Origin: CAVVEQ01 sp963806635
GTDB lineage: Bacteria > Chloroflexota > Anaerolineae > Anaerolineales > Anaerolineaceae
Assembly (NCBI GenBank): GCA_963806635.1
Contig: CAWDZA010000015.1
Coordinates: 1,116,001 to 1,180,000 of the forward strand
Direction of reading: 5' to 3'
Length of the DNA stretch: 64,000 nucleotides
Below, piece after piece: positions 1-9,850 of this stretch (the stretch's first letter is position 1; each line of letters starts with the position of its first letter). The notes below the pieces were generated by a model. The model did not search any database, was not told where the DNA came from, and saw nothing but the letters and a program-made list of their open reading frames with translations. The position numbers were made by a program, and so were the translations under genes.

Positions 1-134
1 GCGGTCGTCTTGCCGCAGCCAGAGGGGCCAACCAGGACCAGGAATTCCTTATCCTCAACATCCAGGTTCAGGTTGTTCAATGCCACAAAATCGCCAAACT
101 TTTTCGTCACGTTCTTATAAGTTACGCTTGCCAT
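1..134 (-). CDS. ABC transporter ATP-binding protein, N-terminus (partial)
   Basis: This is the first 44 codons of an ABC ATPase whose remainder lies outside the window. The reading frame starts at the ATG at 134, with a GGAGGAAG ribosome site just upstream. The visible protein opens with the usual beta-strands and reaches the Walker A motif GPSGCGKTT at about residues 37-45. The opening (SVTYKNVTKKFG) resembles MsmK/UgpC-type ATPases that energise sugar or polyol importers on the cytoplasmic face of the membrane. Substrate cannot be told from this fragment. The neighbouring nagB could suggest amino sugars, but the two genes are separated by a terminator. Confidence 0.85.
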   Translation of the reverse strand, partial: MASVTYKNVTKKFGDFVALNNLNLDVEDKEFLVLVGPSGCGKTT

Positions 135-182
135 GTCTTCCTCCTTCCGGAATGAGTATAGTGATTTGATTATAGTGCCAAA

Positions 183-216
183 TAAAAAGGAAACGCAAGC
201 GTTTTTTCCTTTTTCT
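183..216 (-). terminator. Rho-independent terminator after nagB
   Basis: On the minus strand an inverted repeat (GGAAAAAACGC / GCGTTTCC, imperfect) is followed by TTTTTATTT. It lies downstream of nagB and upstream of the ABC ATPase gene, so it probably separates the two transcripts. Confidence 0.55.
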
Positions 217-267
217 GCAAGCGGGATTTAGAGAAAATTTGGGGAAGTTACGGGGTGGTAATTGCGG

Positions 268-1001
268 TCAGCTTGAGCAAAGTTTGCTCAGAGAATGATC
301 CAGGATCACCAAAAAATCCGGGTGCTTCTGCAGCACCGAGGCCGGCACTTCTTCTGTAACTGGTCCGAACAGTGCTTTGCAAAGGATATCCTTTTTCCCG
401 CCTCCGTTCGCCATCAGGATGATTTTCTTCGCACTCATGATCGTCGCCACCCCCATGGTCAGGGCATCGCGAGGGTTATGCGCTCTGGATTGTCGAAGAA
501 GCGGGTGTTCTTCTGCCAGGTAAAATCCTCCACCTTGGCTGGGTGGGTTGGCGAATCGAACGGGGTGCCAGGCTGGTTGAACCCAATATGTCCATTCAAC
601 CCGATCCCAAGCACCTGCAGGTCGATCCCACCGCCCTCCTGGATCAGTGACTCATATTTGCGGCAGAATTCAACCGGGTCGGCGTTGAGCCCATCCAGGA
701 AGTGGCAATTCTCCTTACGGATGTTGATCCGGTTGTAAAAACGGTTGATGAGCGTGTGGGCGCAACTGGCGGGATGCTCCGCTCCCAATCCGCGGTATTC
801 ATCCAATTGAAAACAGGTGGCTTGAGAAAAATCGATCCTGCCTTCTTCGTGGCGCCTGACAAGTTCATCGAAGAGCGGCAGTGTGGTTGCTCCGGTGGCG
901 AAACTCAGCCGGCTAGCCGGATTTCGAGTCAATTGCCTGGACACTTCATCCGCTGCATCGTCGGCCCAATTTTCCGGTTCATGGCAAATGATTATCTGCA
1001 A
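268..1001 (-). CDS. nagB: Glucosamine-6-phosphate deaminase, frame-broken
   Basis: Converts glucosamine 6-phosphate to fructose 6-phosphate and ammonia in amino-sugar catabolism. The sequence shows the sugar-phosphate isomerase-type fold with FATGATTLPLF near the N-terminus, QLDEYRGL, GIGLNGHIGFNQP (the catalytic region) and, in a second frame, MGVATIMSAKK followed by the conserved tail GPVTEEVPASVLQ. The frame changes near 465-470: restoring one missing base joins ...NPERI to NPRDALTMGV. The start is uncertain: the first start in this frame is TTG at 1001, with no clear ribosome site, while homology-like sequence begins near there. Total length about 244 residues, normal for NagB. The break is probably a sequence error because both halves are well preserved. 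Confidence 0.85.
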
Positions 1002-1146
1002 ATTCTCAACCTGTTGTCGGAATTGATCCTGCGCATCAGGATCGCCGTTAACAATTTTACCGCTTCCGGTGACCTGCTGCTGATGAGTGGCAAAAAAAAT
1101 TCATTCGGATAACGAAAATTTATTTTCACGAAAGAGATGTTGTTAA

Positions 1147-2100
1147 TTACTTTAAAGAATCGTCAAAAAACCGGGTCAACCGCTGGTCATATTCAGGCCG
1201 GTTCTTCTCTTCCCGGTATGCGAGGGCATGTTCACAACCATGGATCACCCAGTTTGGTGTTCCAGGAACCACTTTTAACAATTGCTCCATGTTCTCAATT
1301 GGGATCACATCATCCGTGTCACAATGGATCAACATAAGCGGACGCGGCGGGATTTTGGAGATCTCATTGACCGGACGGGAATCGGTGAAATCATATCCAT
1401 ATAACAGGCGTGTCATCCAAACCGTGGGAATGATAAAAATCTTCGGAAGACCCGTTTCCTTCTGAACGTTTCGCTCCAAAATGGGCAGGATCTCGGAAAA
1501 TGCGCTGTCGACGGCAATAGCCCCAATATCTTCCTCTTCGGCAGCAGCGCCAATGACCGATGCGGCGCCAAGCGAATAACCGAATACCCCGATTTTTCCG
1601 GGCTCATATCCCTTCTCTTCCAGCCAGTCCACGGCTCCCAGCACATCCCTGCGTTCTCTCAAACCGAAGGTGTAACGCGCATCGCTGCTCTCTCCGTGCC
1701 CACGCAGATCTATCATCAGAACTGAGATCCCTTTTTCGTGGAAAGCCCTGGCAAATTCCACAAAATGCCCGGCAAATGCCTTCGTCCGGCTGTCATCCCG
1801 ACCATGGACAAAAATGACCACCCGCTGGTTTACTTCCGAAGGGATATACCAGGCAGCGATGGTGGCATCACCGGTTCGTGCCGGAAAGGTCACATTTTCA
1901 TATTCCAGACCATACTTGCCCGGGTTGGCGGTTGTGTCAAAGGCTCTTTTGGGTAATGTGAGCTGGGTGGCTGCCACCACACCGACCGCAAGAAAAAGGA
2001 CCACCGATAAAGCGACCAGCCCAAGGATCACCCATAACACGATCTTCCATGGGGATCTTTTGGGTTTATTTTTTTCGGAGCGGGAAGTTTCGGAAATCAT
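1147..2100 (-). CDS. Membrane-anchored alpha/beta hydrolase
   Basis: A 317-residue protein with a basic N-terminus, one transmembrane helix at about residues 20-45 and an alpha/beta-hydrolase domain outside. Visible motifs are the oxyanion HG (99-100), DLRGHGES, the nucleophile elbow GYSLGA with Ser176, an acidic residue in HCDTDD (about 260) and the catalytic His in GCEHALAY (about 291). It resembles the serine aminopeptidase S33/BAAT group of Chloroflexota hydrolases of unknown substrate. The N-in, C-out anchor suggests work on the outer face of the membrane. It stands alone, with about 375 bases of non-coding sequence behind its start. Confidence 0.8.
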   Translation of the reverse strand: MISETSRSEKNKPKRSPWKIVLWVILGLVALSVVLFLAVGVVAATQLTLPKRAFDTTANPGKYGLEYENVTFPARTGDATIAAWYIPSEVNQRVVIFVHGRDDSRTKAFAGHFVEFARAFHEKGISVLMIDLRGHGESSDARYTFGLRERRDVLGAVDWLEEKGYEPGKIGVFGYSLGAASVIGAAAEEEDIGAIAVDSAFSEILPILERNVQKETGLPKIFIIPTVWMTRLLYGYDFTDSRPVNEISKIPPRPLMLIHCDTDDVIPIENMEQLLKVVPGTPNWVIHGCEHALAYREEKNRPEYDQRLTRFFDDSLK

Positions 2101-2317
2101 AAGGATAACCCTCCATTGATCACGGGGTCACCTATTTCCGCGCAAATCCACCCTCCTCATTGGGGAACGATCTTTCAGGTGGACTATGACGTAACATCAC
2201 TATACTACGAAAGAAAGTCGATTTCTATTGTTATTTGAAATGATGTTTAGAATGTTAAAGAATTCTCACCACAATATTAAAGATTCGCAATTCTTAAGAA
2301 ATCCCGTGGCATTTTTC

Positions 2318-2346
2318 TTGCAGGCGCCCTTCAATCGTGCTAGAAT
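2318..2346 (+). promoter_or_regulatory. Sigma-70-like promoter for nrdR-nrdJ
   Basis: TTGCAG (2318-2323), a 17-base spacer and TAGAAT (2341-2346). Placed 130 bases before nrdR and directly before the large palindrome at 2368-2413. Confidence 0.6.
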
Positions 2347-2367
2347 AGGAACGGTAAATGTACGGGC

Positions 2368-2413
2368 GATTTGAAGTAATTACCGCCATATATGGTGGAT
2401 TTTACCTCAAATC
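2368..2413. promoter_or_regulatory. 46-bp imperfect palindrome, candidate operator
   Basis: Outer arms GATTTGAaGTAA and TTACcTCAAATC (one mismatch) enclose an inner symmetric block CCgCCATATATGGtGG. It lies between the promoter and nrdR. The inner block, with its ATATA centre, could be an NrdR-type box, which would make the operon autoregulated; a second box at the usual spacing is not obvious. It could also fold as a hairpin in the 5' leader. Confidence 0.4.
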
Positions 2414-2475
2414 AGTTTCTTCCCCCTTCCGGAACGATTGGGGGTATTAACGGATATTGTTAAAGGAGAGGAACT

Positions 2476-2925
2476 TTGCGCTGCCCTTACTGCCAACACG
2501 ATCAATCTTCGGTTCTGGATACCACCCACGATAACCGCGGCGGGGTACGCCGCCGCAGGCAGTGTGATAACTGCCACCAGCGCTTCAGCACCTACGAGCG
2601 CCCCATCCTCAACACACCCCTGATCGTGAAAAAGGACGGCACGCGCGAGGAATTCGACCGCGAAAAGCTCGGCCACGGTCTGCGCCTGGCCTGCACCAAG
2701 CGCCCCGTCCCTGCCGGGCAGATCGACCAGCTCATCTCCGATATCGAATCCTCCCTGCAGCAGCTCGGCCGCGCGGAGGTCTCCTCCCGCGTGGTCGGCG
2801 ATATGGCCATCGATGGCTTGAAAAAGCTCGACCACATCGCCTACATCCGCTTTGCCATCGTCTACCTGCAGATGGACGACCTGCGCCAGATCCGCGACGA
2901 GATCAACACTCTCCTGGAAGCTTAG
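2476..2925 (+). CDS. nrdR: Transcriptional repressor NrdR
   Basis: Nucleotide-sensing repressor of ribonucleotide reductase genes. The 149-residue protein has the zinc ribbon (CPYC at residues 3-6, CDNC at about 31-34) and an ATP-cone domain from about residue 49 to 139, the usual NrdR layout and length. The start is TTG at 2476, chosen because the strong AAAGGAGAGG site lies just upstream and the zinc ribbon begins at residue 3. It is followed after 8 bases by nrdJ, its expected target, so the two form an operon. Confidence 0.95.
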   Translation: MRCPYCQHDQSSVLDTTHDNRGGVRRRRQCDNCHQRFSTYERPILNTPLIVKKDGTREEFDREKLGHGLRLACTKRPVPAGQIDQLISDIESSLQQLGRAEVSSRVVGDMAIDGLKKLDHIAYIRFAIVYLQMDDLRQIRDEINTLLEA

Positions 2926-2933
2926 AGGTACCT

Positions 2934-5548
2934 ATGAAATCAAAATCGGAAAACCGCGCCACGCTCGAGACCACTCCCCCCCTGCCCGCCACGCTCAACG
3001 AGGTCACCCTCACCGATAACGCCCGCCAGGTGCTGATCAAGCGCTACGTGCGCCGCGGATGAGGAACAGCAACCGGCCGAATCGGTGGAGGAGATGTTCT
3101 GGCGGGTCGCCTACAACGTCGCCAAAAGCGAGGAAGCCTACGGCTGCGCGGTGTATGCCCGCGGCAGAGAAATATTACGAGCTGCTCAGCACCAAGCGCT
3201 TCTTCCCCAATTCGCCCACCTTCACCGGCGCGGGCACGCCGCTCGGGCAGCTGGCTGCCTGCTTTGTGCTGCCCATCAGCGACGACATGGGCCGCAAATC
3301 CAGCGGCATCTTCCAGACCCTGCGCGACGCCGCGCTCATCCAGCAGACCGGCGGCGGCAACGGCTTTTCCTTCTCGCACCTGCGCCCCAAGGGCACCCTG
3401 GTCAAAACCTCCGCCGGGCAGGCCACCGGACCGGTCGGCTTCCTGCGCGTCTACGACCACGCCTTCGGCGAGGTCGCCCAGGGCGGCACCCGCCGCGGCG
3501 CCAACATGGCCGTCCTGCGCGTGGATCACCCGGATGTGGAGGAGTTCATCACCTGCAAGACCGACGAGAACCAGATCACCAACTTCAACATCTCGGTCGG
3601 GCATCACCGACGCCTTCATGCAGGCCGTGGAAAGCGACGGCGGCTGGGACCTGAAATTCCCGGATGTGCACCGACCCGCGCTACCGCGGCTTCGACGGCA
3701 CCCTCGAACAGGCCAGGGATGCCGGCATCCCGCTCAAGGTCTACAAGACGCGTGCGCGCCCGCGAGCTGTTCGAGAAGATCGTGCACGCAGGCCCACCAC
3801 AACGGCGAGCCGGGCGTGCTCTTCCTGGATGCCGCCAACCGCGCCAACCCGGTCCCGCACCTGTACCAGCTGGAAGCCACCAACCCCTGCGGCGAGCAGT
3901 ACTTGGGACCCTACGAGAACTGCTGCCTGGGTTCGATCAACCTGGCCGAGCACCTCGCCCCCGACCACAGCGTGGATTGGGAAAAGCTGCGCGAGTCGTG
4001 GAAACTCTCCACCCGCTTCCTGGATGACGTGGTGGACGCCAACAAGTACGTCCCGGCCGTGCCCCAGCTGCGAGGAAGCCGCCCGCCGCGACCGCCGCAT
4101 CGGGCTGGGCATCATGGGCCTGGCGGACCTGATGTACCACGTGGGCGTGCGCTACGGCTCCACCGAGGGGCAGGAATTCGGCGCCCAGGTGATGGAGTTC
4201 GTGCGCTACCACTCCATGCTCACCAGCATCGACCTGGCCCGCGAGCGCGGCTCCTTCCCCGCCATCACCGGCTCCATCTACGATCCCGAGAACCTCACCT
4301 GGGAACCGCCCTTCAGCATCGTCGCCTATGAGCACGACTGGGCGCGCCCCGAGGTGGACTGGAACCGGCGTGACCACCGATATCCGCCTGAACGGCATCC
4401 GCAACGCCGCGCAGACCACCGTGGCCCCCACCGGCACCATCGCCACCGTGGCCGGCTGCGAGGGCTACGGCTGCGAGCCGGTCTTCGCCCTGGCCTACAT
4501 CCGCCACGTCAACGACAACGGCAAGGACCTGCAGCTCACCTACACCAGCCCGCTCTTCGAGGAAGCCCTGATCGGCTCCGGGCTGGATGAAGAAACCCGC
4601 GCCAGCGATTGTGGAGCAGGTGATGAACGAGGGCACCTGCCAGAACGCGTTCGAGATCCCGCCGGCCATCCGCGACGTGTTCGTCGTCTCGCAGGACATC
4701 ATCGCCGAGGAGCACGTGCGCATGCAGGCCGCCCTGCAGGCCTTCGTGGATAACTCGCTGTCCAAGACGATCAACTTCCCCGCCGACCGCCACCGCCGAG
4801 GATGTGGCCGCGGCCTATACCGCTGGCCTGGGAGCTGGGCTGCAAGGGCATCACCGTGTATGTCACCGGCTCGCGCGAGAAGGTGGTGCTGGAGACCCAG
4901 GCGACGGTCAGCAAGAAATCCGATGCCGCCGTGATCAACCCCGAGACCGGCGCCGCGGCGCCTGCCGCCGAGCAGCCCGTGCTCTGGCAGTGGACCAAGA
5001 AGCCGCGCCCGCGCTACCTGGTGGGCTACACCTTCTCGGTGGAAACCCCCCTCGGCAAAGCTTTCATCACCATCAATGAAAATGGCGGACAGCCAGCCCT
5101 TCGAGGTCTTCATCAACACCGCCAAGGCCGGCTCGGATACCGCCGCGGTCAGCGAGGCCATCGGCCGCCTGGTCAGCTACGTGCTGCGCATTTCCTCGCC
5201 GGTGGAACCCTCCGAGCGCATCCAGGAGGTGATCCGCCAGCTGCAACGGCATCGGCGGCGGGCGCTCGCCTGGGCTTCGGCCCCAAGCGGGTGCGCTCCC
5301 TGCCGGATGGCGTTTCGCAGGTGCTCTCGGAATACATCCAGCAGCGCGCCGAGCGCCTGCTGAAGGAGCAGCCCGTGGCATTGAAGGAAACCCACCGTTG
5401 AACCCGTCAAGAGCGGAAGCCCCCGCGCAGGATAAGAAGCAGCCGCTTATTGAAGATCGGCGACCTGTGCCCCGAGTGCGGCCAGGCGGCGGTGATCAAC
5501 GAGGAAGGCTGCCGGAAGTGCTATGCCTGCGGGTATAGTGAGTGCTGA
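2934..5548 (+). CDS. nrdJ: Adenosylcobalamin-dependent ribonucleotide reductase, many frame changes
   Basis: Class II reductase that makes deoxyribonucleotides without oxygen using coenzyme B12. Across shifting frames the protein is recognisable end to end: N-terminal RQVLIKRYVRR, NSPTFTGAG, QTGGGNGFSFSHLRPKG, NPCGEQ, RRIGLGIMGLADL, APTGTIATVAGCEGYG, GFGPKRVRSLPDG and a C-terminal CPECG...CYACGY zinc-type tail ending at 5548. Reconstructed length is about 865 residues, normal for the class. By my reading there are about 16 single-base insertions (near 3057, 3164, 3598, 3666, 3750, 3788, 4070, 4363, 4602, 4786, 4830, 5086, 5243, 5268, 5396, 5445). Codon choice and motifs are otherwise intact, so error is more likely than decay. 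Confidence 0.88.
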
Positions 5549-7600
5549 TACAGTAATCGGTTTTTGACATTAATATCGTTATCAAGATACCGGAACCATA
5601 TTGTGGTACTAGTCAACTTGAATAAGAAATGGAAGATCGTATCAAGCGTTCTTAATTTCAAACAATTGCCGTTTCGCAAAACCTCAATTTGGTAAATAGG
5701 GGAAATTAGTATGCTTTACAGAATTAATGATACGGCGAAGTTCTTTTGAGTTCGTGTAAAGGAAGGTCTTTACCGCCAGCCAGGAACCGACCCCCGAACA
5801 GATGTTCCAAAGAATATATTTCACCTGCTCTCGCAAAATCTGGAACAAAATACTCACTCAATCCTATTCATATTTTACGAAGTCAAACCTGTGTTTCTTG
5901 AGGAAGAGATTTTTGATTGGAATGAAGGTTCAAGGGCTTTAGGATAGAAGCAACATTCGATATGAATCTTTCAAGAAAACTACAAATCTCAACCTTTGCA
6001 ACCGGATTTACTCGCAGCCATGAACGAGTTGTGGGACAGATCATCCAAAGTTACAGGAAAGGCAAGTTAATCTCCTTTATTTCAGAAGTTGAATACAAAC
6101 AAAGAGGGCCTGTGTATGAAATCCCTCAGTAACTATGAGGTATGGTGTGGAAGTTCATTATCGACGTCAAATTATTGAGACTGTTAGTTACGATTCACAC
6201 AGGGTCCATAATTAATTCGCTTATGAACAGATTGGGGGATTAATACTTCAATTGTATTAATGATCCATAATATATATACTCTTTTTAAAGGTGGACCCGA
6301 ATGTTACCTTCACTTGATAAAGACTCCGATAGAAGGTAAATAAAAGGAAAATGGATGGAGTTGTGAAATACAGCAAACAAGATGAATCGGGATGGCAGGA
6401 TCATGAGCAGAATGAAAGTCAATATCCTGCCTTGCAAGGCGAAAAATCAGATTTTTCTCTGGACCAAAATAGATTGAAAGTCACCGAAGTTAGCGAGTAT
6501 TAACAAATATCTTAATGAAATAATCTCAATTAATGATTTTAAATCAAATTGAAGCTTAACAACGAAATGGATTATGGGGATTTAGAGCCATCAGCGGGCA
6601 GATGTTTTTAATATGTTGGTGAAAAATGCAATAGACCAAGGATTAATCAAAGATTTATCAAATTATTGAAAAAACGCTATTCATGGTCCCCATTCTTGAT
6701 GAAATATGCATGCAGCTTAATGATCTTGTGGAATGGGATAAGTAAAAAAATTGAAAACCTTGGACGACACCAAAATATTTTCAGTTCCAATTTCCTTTCA
6801 TATTTTTGGCAAATACAGTTATGAGAATACCCTATTTATTACGACACGATGGCAACAGGCTCACTGGTCCAATATTTGGTCACCAACTGAAAAACGTAAC
6901 ATTTATTGATTTCGTGAGCTGCAATGTGATGAAATGGTGAAATATCGTTCTGAGAAATCCATTAACGATTATAGCGTGGGAAATGAACCTGCGAATTGGT
7001 ATGTTGAGCTAAATTATAATCAGGTGATCTAAAAGCAGACTTAAAACCTATTGAAATCAAATCAAGCTTAAGTTCAAGAAATCGATCTCGAGATAAAGTT
7101 TATTCGGGGATCAGGTAGTTGCTTTTAGCCCGGCAATTCAGGAATAATCGTTGGTGAAAAACATGGGAAAAAGGTTGAACAAGGTATTAATAGGTGCACA
7201 TTTAAATTCTAGGTTATGACACTAAAATTGGACCAAGGGTGAGACGTGTTCGTGATGGACAGCATAGGTGATGAATTTCAATATACGATTATCTATGATG
7301 CAAAAGTTCGTCAAGATGGTTACCAAATGGGCATTGATGAAAGAGCTATCCTTGAGTACCGAAGGAGCACAAGACAATCACTTGTGAAAAACAGGAATTA
7401 GAAATCTTTATTTTACGGCAATTTATAGTAAGTAGTTGGGCATAATGAAGACACCATTCGGATTAAAGTTGAGACATGTTAAAGACCAAATCGCTAGCGA
7501 AATTGATTCATTAATGGCAATAGTTGATGGTAAATTGGATCCTCTCAACAATCATAGGTCAACAGAAGGTATTTATCATCCGCGTTTAGTGGAAATATGA
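5549..7600. other. A+T-rich island without intact genes
   Basis: About 2 kb, visibly richer in A+T than both sides, with no long open frame on either strand. Plus-strand reading with frequent frame changes gives protein-like stretches (for example near 6580-6660 and 6750-6930), interrupted by stops. The last open piece, ATG at 7445 to TGA at 7600, would encode 51 residues. I cannot assign any of it to a family. It looks like one or two decayed genes brought in by transfer; the abrupt change in base composition after the nrdJ stop supports this. Confidence 0.5.
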
Positions 7601-7701
7601 AGAAGCAACAGTTGTAAATTCGGGTAGCCAGCTGAGTGCCCGACATTTTTTCCTTGAAATTGTTATGGAAAAATTTATTGATCTTACTGTATTGTTTTTC
7701 C

Positions 7702-7890
7702 CTACTCTGTCGAAAACATTTTCTGCATTTGAATTCGATAAACTTCAAATGCTTTTCTTCCCTCTTCCGTCAACCGCACCATCGTGTGCGGTTTTTTCTC
7801 CACGAATTCCTTTTCGATCTTCACATACCCGGCTTCCTCCAGCTTGCTGAGGTGCGCCGAAAGGTTGCCCCAGGTCAGCGCGGTTTTTGC
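7702..7890 (-). pseudogene. Winged-helix (HTH_34-like) regulator, C-terminal remnant 1
   Basis: The frame from about 7890 to the TAG at 7702-7704 encodes LTWGNLSAHLSKLEE, then EKEFVEKKPHTM and LTEEGRKAFEVYR, the second half of a roughly 100-residue winged-helix regulator of the MarR-like HTH_34 type. The N-terminal half is missing: upstream the sequence turns into a direct repeat of CGCGGTTTTTGC and then the palindromic repeat at 7914-7936. It is nearly identical over its length to the copy at 9117-9347. In Chloroflexota such regulators often sit beside small membrane proteins, and here the CPBP gene follows directly upstream. Confidence 0.7.
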
Positions 7891-7913
7891 ACTCCGCGGT
7901 TTTTGCGGAGGGA

Positions 7914-7936
7914 GCGCCGAGCAACGACCGGCGCGA
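7914..7936. repeat. Palindromic repeat copy R1 (core only)
   Basis: Core GCGCCG ... CGGCGC around GCAACGAC, the same core as copies R2-R4 near 9.3-9.9 kb. It sits between the truncated regulator and the stop codon of the CPBP gene. The flanking parts of the full 109-bp element are not visible here. Confidence 0.55.
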
Positions 7937-8830
7937 TTATGCCAAAACCAGCAGCGGGATGATCGTCAGCAGATCATAGCCTGCATGGAATAAAGTAGAT
8001 CCCCAAATACTATCCGTCTTGAGCATCACGTATGCGTTGACGATTCCAAGTCCAATGACGATGCAGGCAAAAAGGAGCATCTGGACGGGAGTGATATACG
8101 TGGCAGCCGCATGCGTGCTTCCAAACACCAAAGCGGTAACTGCAATCGAGGATGTCCTTCCCAGCACAGGGGTAAGTTTTCCCAGCGAGACACCCCGAAA
8201 CCAGAGCTCCTCCATGAAACCATTGGTAAAACAAAAGACCAATATCCACGGTACTGCCGATACGATCGTGCTCACACTCACGCCGCTGGCAAACAGGCCT
8301 GTCGTCCGTTGAGCGTTTGCCTGAAGGGATACGATCACGATAAAGATGATGGTGAAACAAGCGAATGAGATCAGTCCAAAGGTCAGGCCCTGCTTTAGTT
8401 TTCCCCGCTTGAGAAAGATCGAGCCAAGGTCATCTCCCTGCCATAATGTGAGCAAAATGATGGTCAGAATTATCGGAATTGACTGCGAGAGTTTATCGAT
8501 AGCCAGGAAGCGCATGTCATTTCCGGTTACGTTCAATGAATGGGCAACGAAATTGCCCATCGATAGATTAACGGCATTTGCCGCGGAAACTATGAACAAG
8601 GCGCTTGCGATCTTCCAATAGATTTTTAAGCTTGCCACTCTTTGAAAGATGACTGCCAACAGTAAGAACAATGCAGTAATTGACCATTCATAGAGTAAAT
8701 TCTTATTGGTCGGAAAAAGACTGATCGTATTCGCCCCGAACAAAAAAACCATCATCCCCCCAGCAAGGTAAAAAATGAAAGCAATTACCTGGGTGGTTCT
8801 TTTTGTGTTTGGTTTCGAAGCTGCTTTCAT
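7937..8830 (-). CDS. CPBP-family intramembrane metalloprotease
   Basis: A 297-residue polytopic protein with about eight hydrophobic segments. The CPBP (Abi, PF02517-type) signature is present: EELWFRG with Glu207-Glu208 and Arg212, a second histidine motif FGSTHAA (about 238) and a third, LFHAGYD (about 284). These form the intramembrane active site in the family. Members process membrane or secreted proteins or act in peptide-toxin immunity; the substrate here is unknown. The 3' end touches repeat R1, and truncated regulator copies lie on both sides, so the gene sits in a rearranged neighbourhood. Confidence 0.85.
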   Translation of the reverse strand: MKAASKPNTKRTTQVIAFIFYLAGGMMVFLFGANTISLFPTNKNLLYEWSITALFLLLAVIFQRVASLKIYWKIASALFIVSAANAVNLSMGNFVAHSLNVTGNDMRFLAIDKLSQSIPIILTIILLTLWQGDDLGSIFLKRGKLKQGLTFGLISFACFTIIFIVIVSLQANAQRTTGLFASGVSVSTIVSAVPWILVFCFTNGFMEELWFRGVSLGKLTPVLGRTSSIAVTALVFGSTHAAATYITPVQMLLFACIVIGLGIVNAYVMLKTDSIWGSTLFHAGYDLLTIIPLLVLA

Positions 8831-9116
8831 GGAAAACCTCTGTATTTTCTATTTCATGATTATTGCAGGTAGGTGCGATTTAAATATGCAAACTATGGAT
8901 ACAACGATGAATCAAATGACCAGCATTTCCGCATCAATGGGCAATGATTTCGACAATCTTGATTTTAGTGTAGCATCAATTCCATCGGCTTGAGTAAATT
9001 TCCGTAACTCACTTTCACAAAATCAGGCATCTGAAAATAATATTTTCGTCGTAGCTCGGGCATCTGTTTAGTACCCGACATTATTTCCATAATAATTTTT
9101 CTGAAATCTTTATCAC

Positions 9117-9347
9117 TCATAGATTTTTTCCCAAATCTGTCGAAAGCATCATCTGCATCTGACTTCGGTAAAGTTCAAACGCTTTTCTTCCCTCTTCCGT
9201 CAACCGCACCATCGTGTGCGGTTTTTTCTCCACGAATTCCTTTTCGATCTGCACATACCCGACTTCCTCCAGCTTGCTGAGGTAAGCAAATAAACTTTGC
9301 GAGGTGAGCGCTGGCAGCGACCGGCGCGACGAAGCAAGCTGTTTCAA
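9117..9347 (-). pseudogene. Winged-helix (HTH_34-like) regulator, truncated copy 2
   Basis: Open frame of 76 codons whose last 60 encode LTSQSLFAYLSKLEE, EKEFVEKKPHTM and LTEEGRKAFELYR, a second copy of the C-terminal half seen at 7702-7890. The first 14 codons (MKQLASSRRS...) are read from repeat R2 and are not regulator sequence. The native N-terminus, about 40 residues including the first recognition helices, is absent. It may still be translated but is unlikely to be a complete DNA-binding protein. Confidence 0.7.
9308..9342. repeat. Palindromic repeat copy R2 (right half)
   Basis: GCGCTGG-cagcga-CCGGCGC followed by GACGAAGCAAGCTG, matching the right half of R3 and R4. The preceding AACTTTGCGAGG is shared with R4 and also reads as regulator codons, so the repeat and the broken gene meet here. 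Confidence 0.65.
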
Positions 9348-9391
9348 TCCATGCTAGAAAGAACGCGAGAATCGGATTTGAAGCAAAACAC

Positions 9392-9500
9392 AAGCTTCGA
9401 TGAAGAGATTGCCACACCTTCTCGATCGATGTCGCGAAGGCTCGCAAATAATACCCAAGAATAGTGCGCCGGTAACGACCGGCGCGACCACGCAAGCTGT
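9392..9500. repeat. 109-bp repeat element R3
   Basis: Begins AGCTTCGATGAAGAGATTGCC and ends CGCAAGCTGT, with short terminal inverted repeats AGCTT/AAGCT and an internal perfect palindrome GCGCCGG-taacga-CCGGCGC (9466-9485). It aligns over its full length with R4 (9851-9959). It lies directly upstream of the first GIY-YIG gene. The layout is that of a small non-autonomous element (MITE or REP-like). Confidence 0.65.
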
Positions 9501-9556
9501 CGCAATCAATGATTTTTTAGCTATAGAATTACCAATAATCTTATAAAATTAACTTC

Positions 9557-9850
9557 ATGGAGAAGTCTTTCTGCGTTTATATCATGACAAATTCCCGGAA
9601 GAACGTGCTCTACACCGGTTACACAAGTGACCTTGCCAGGCGAGTGCAGGAACACAAGGATGGGGTTGTGAAAGGCTTCACCCAAAAATACGAAATGCCA
9701 CATCCTGGTCTATTACGAAGTCACAGATGATGCCGATGCAGCCATGGAACGGGAAAAACAGATGTAAAGGGGGATCCAGGTCAAAGAAATCGAGCTGATC
9801 GAGAGTATCAATCCAGAATGGTGTGACTTATCACCACGATCTCTAAACCT
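9557..9850 (+). pseudogene. GIY-YIG endonuclease-domain protein, broken
   Basis: Starts at ATG 9557 and shows the single-domain GIY-YIG (UPF0213/URI-type) layout: CVYIMTNSRK, VLYTGYTSDLARRVQEHK, a middle YYEVTDDADAAMEREKQ and a tail IELIESINPEW. Tyr, Tyr, Arg and Glu of the nuclease site are present. A one-base insertion near 9691 breaks the frame (compare the second copy, which reads KYKCHILV), and a TAA at about 9765 stands where a Lys codon is expected, so this copy is probably dead. It is bracketed by repeat elements R3 and R4. Confidence 0.7.

Noticed and set aside
3059..5410. Several 140-350-codon frames inside the nrdJ region as separate genes
   Set aside because: They are pieces and shadows of one reductase whose frame changes repeatedly; motif order is that of a single NrdJ.
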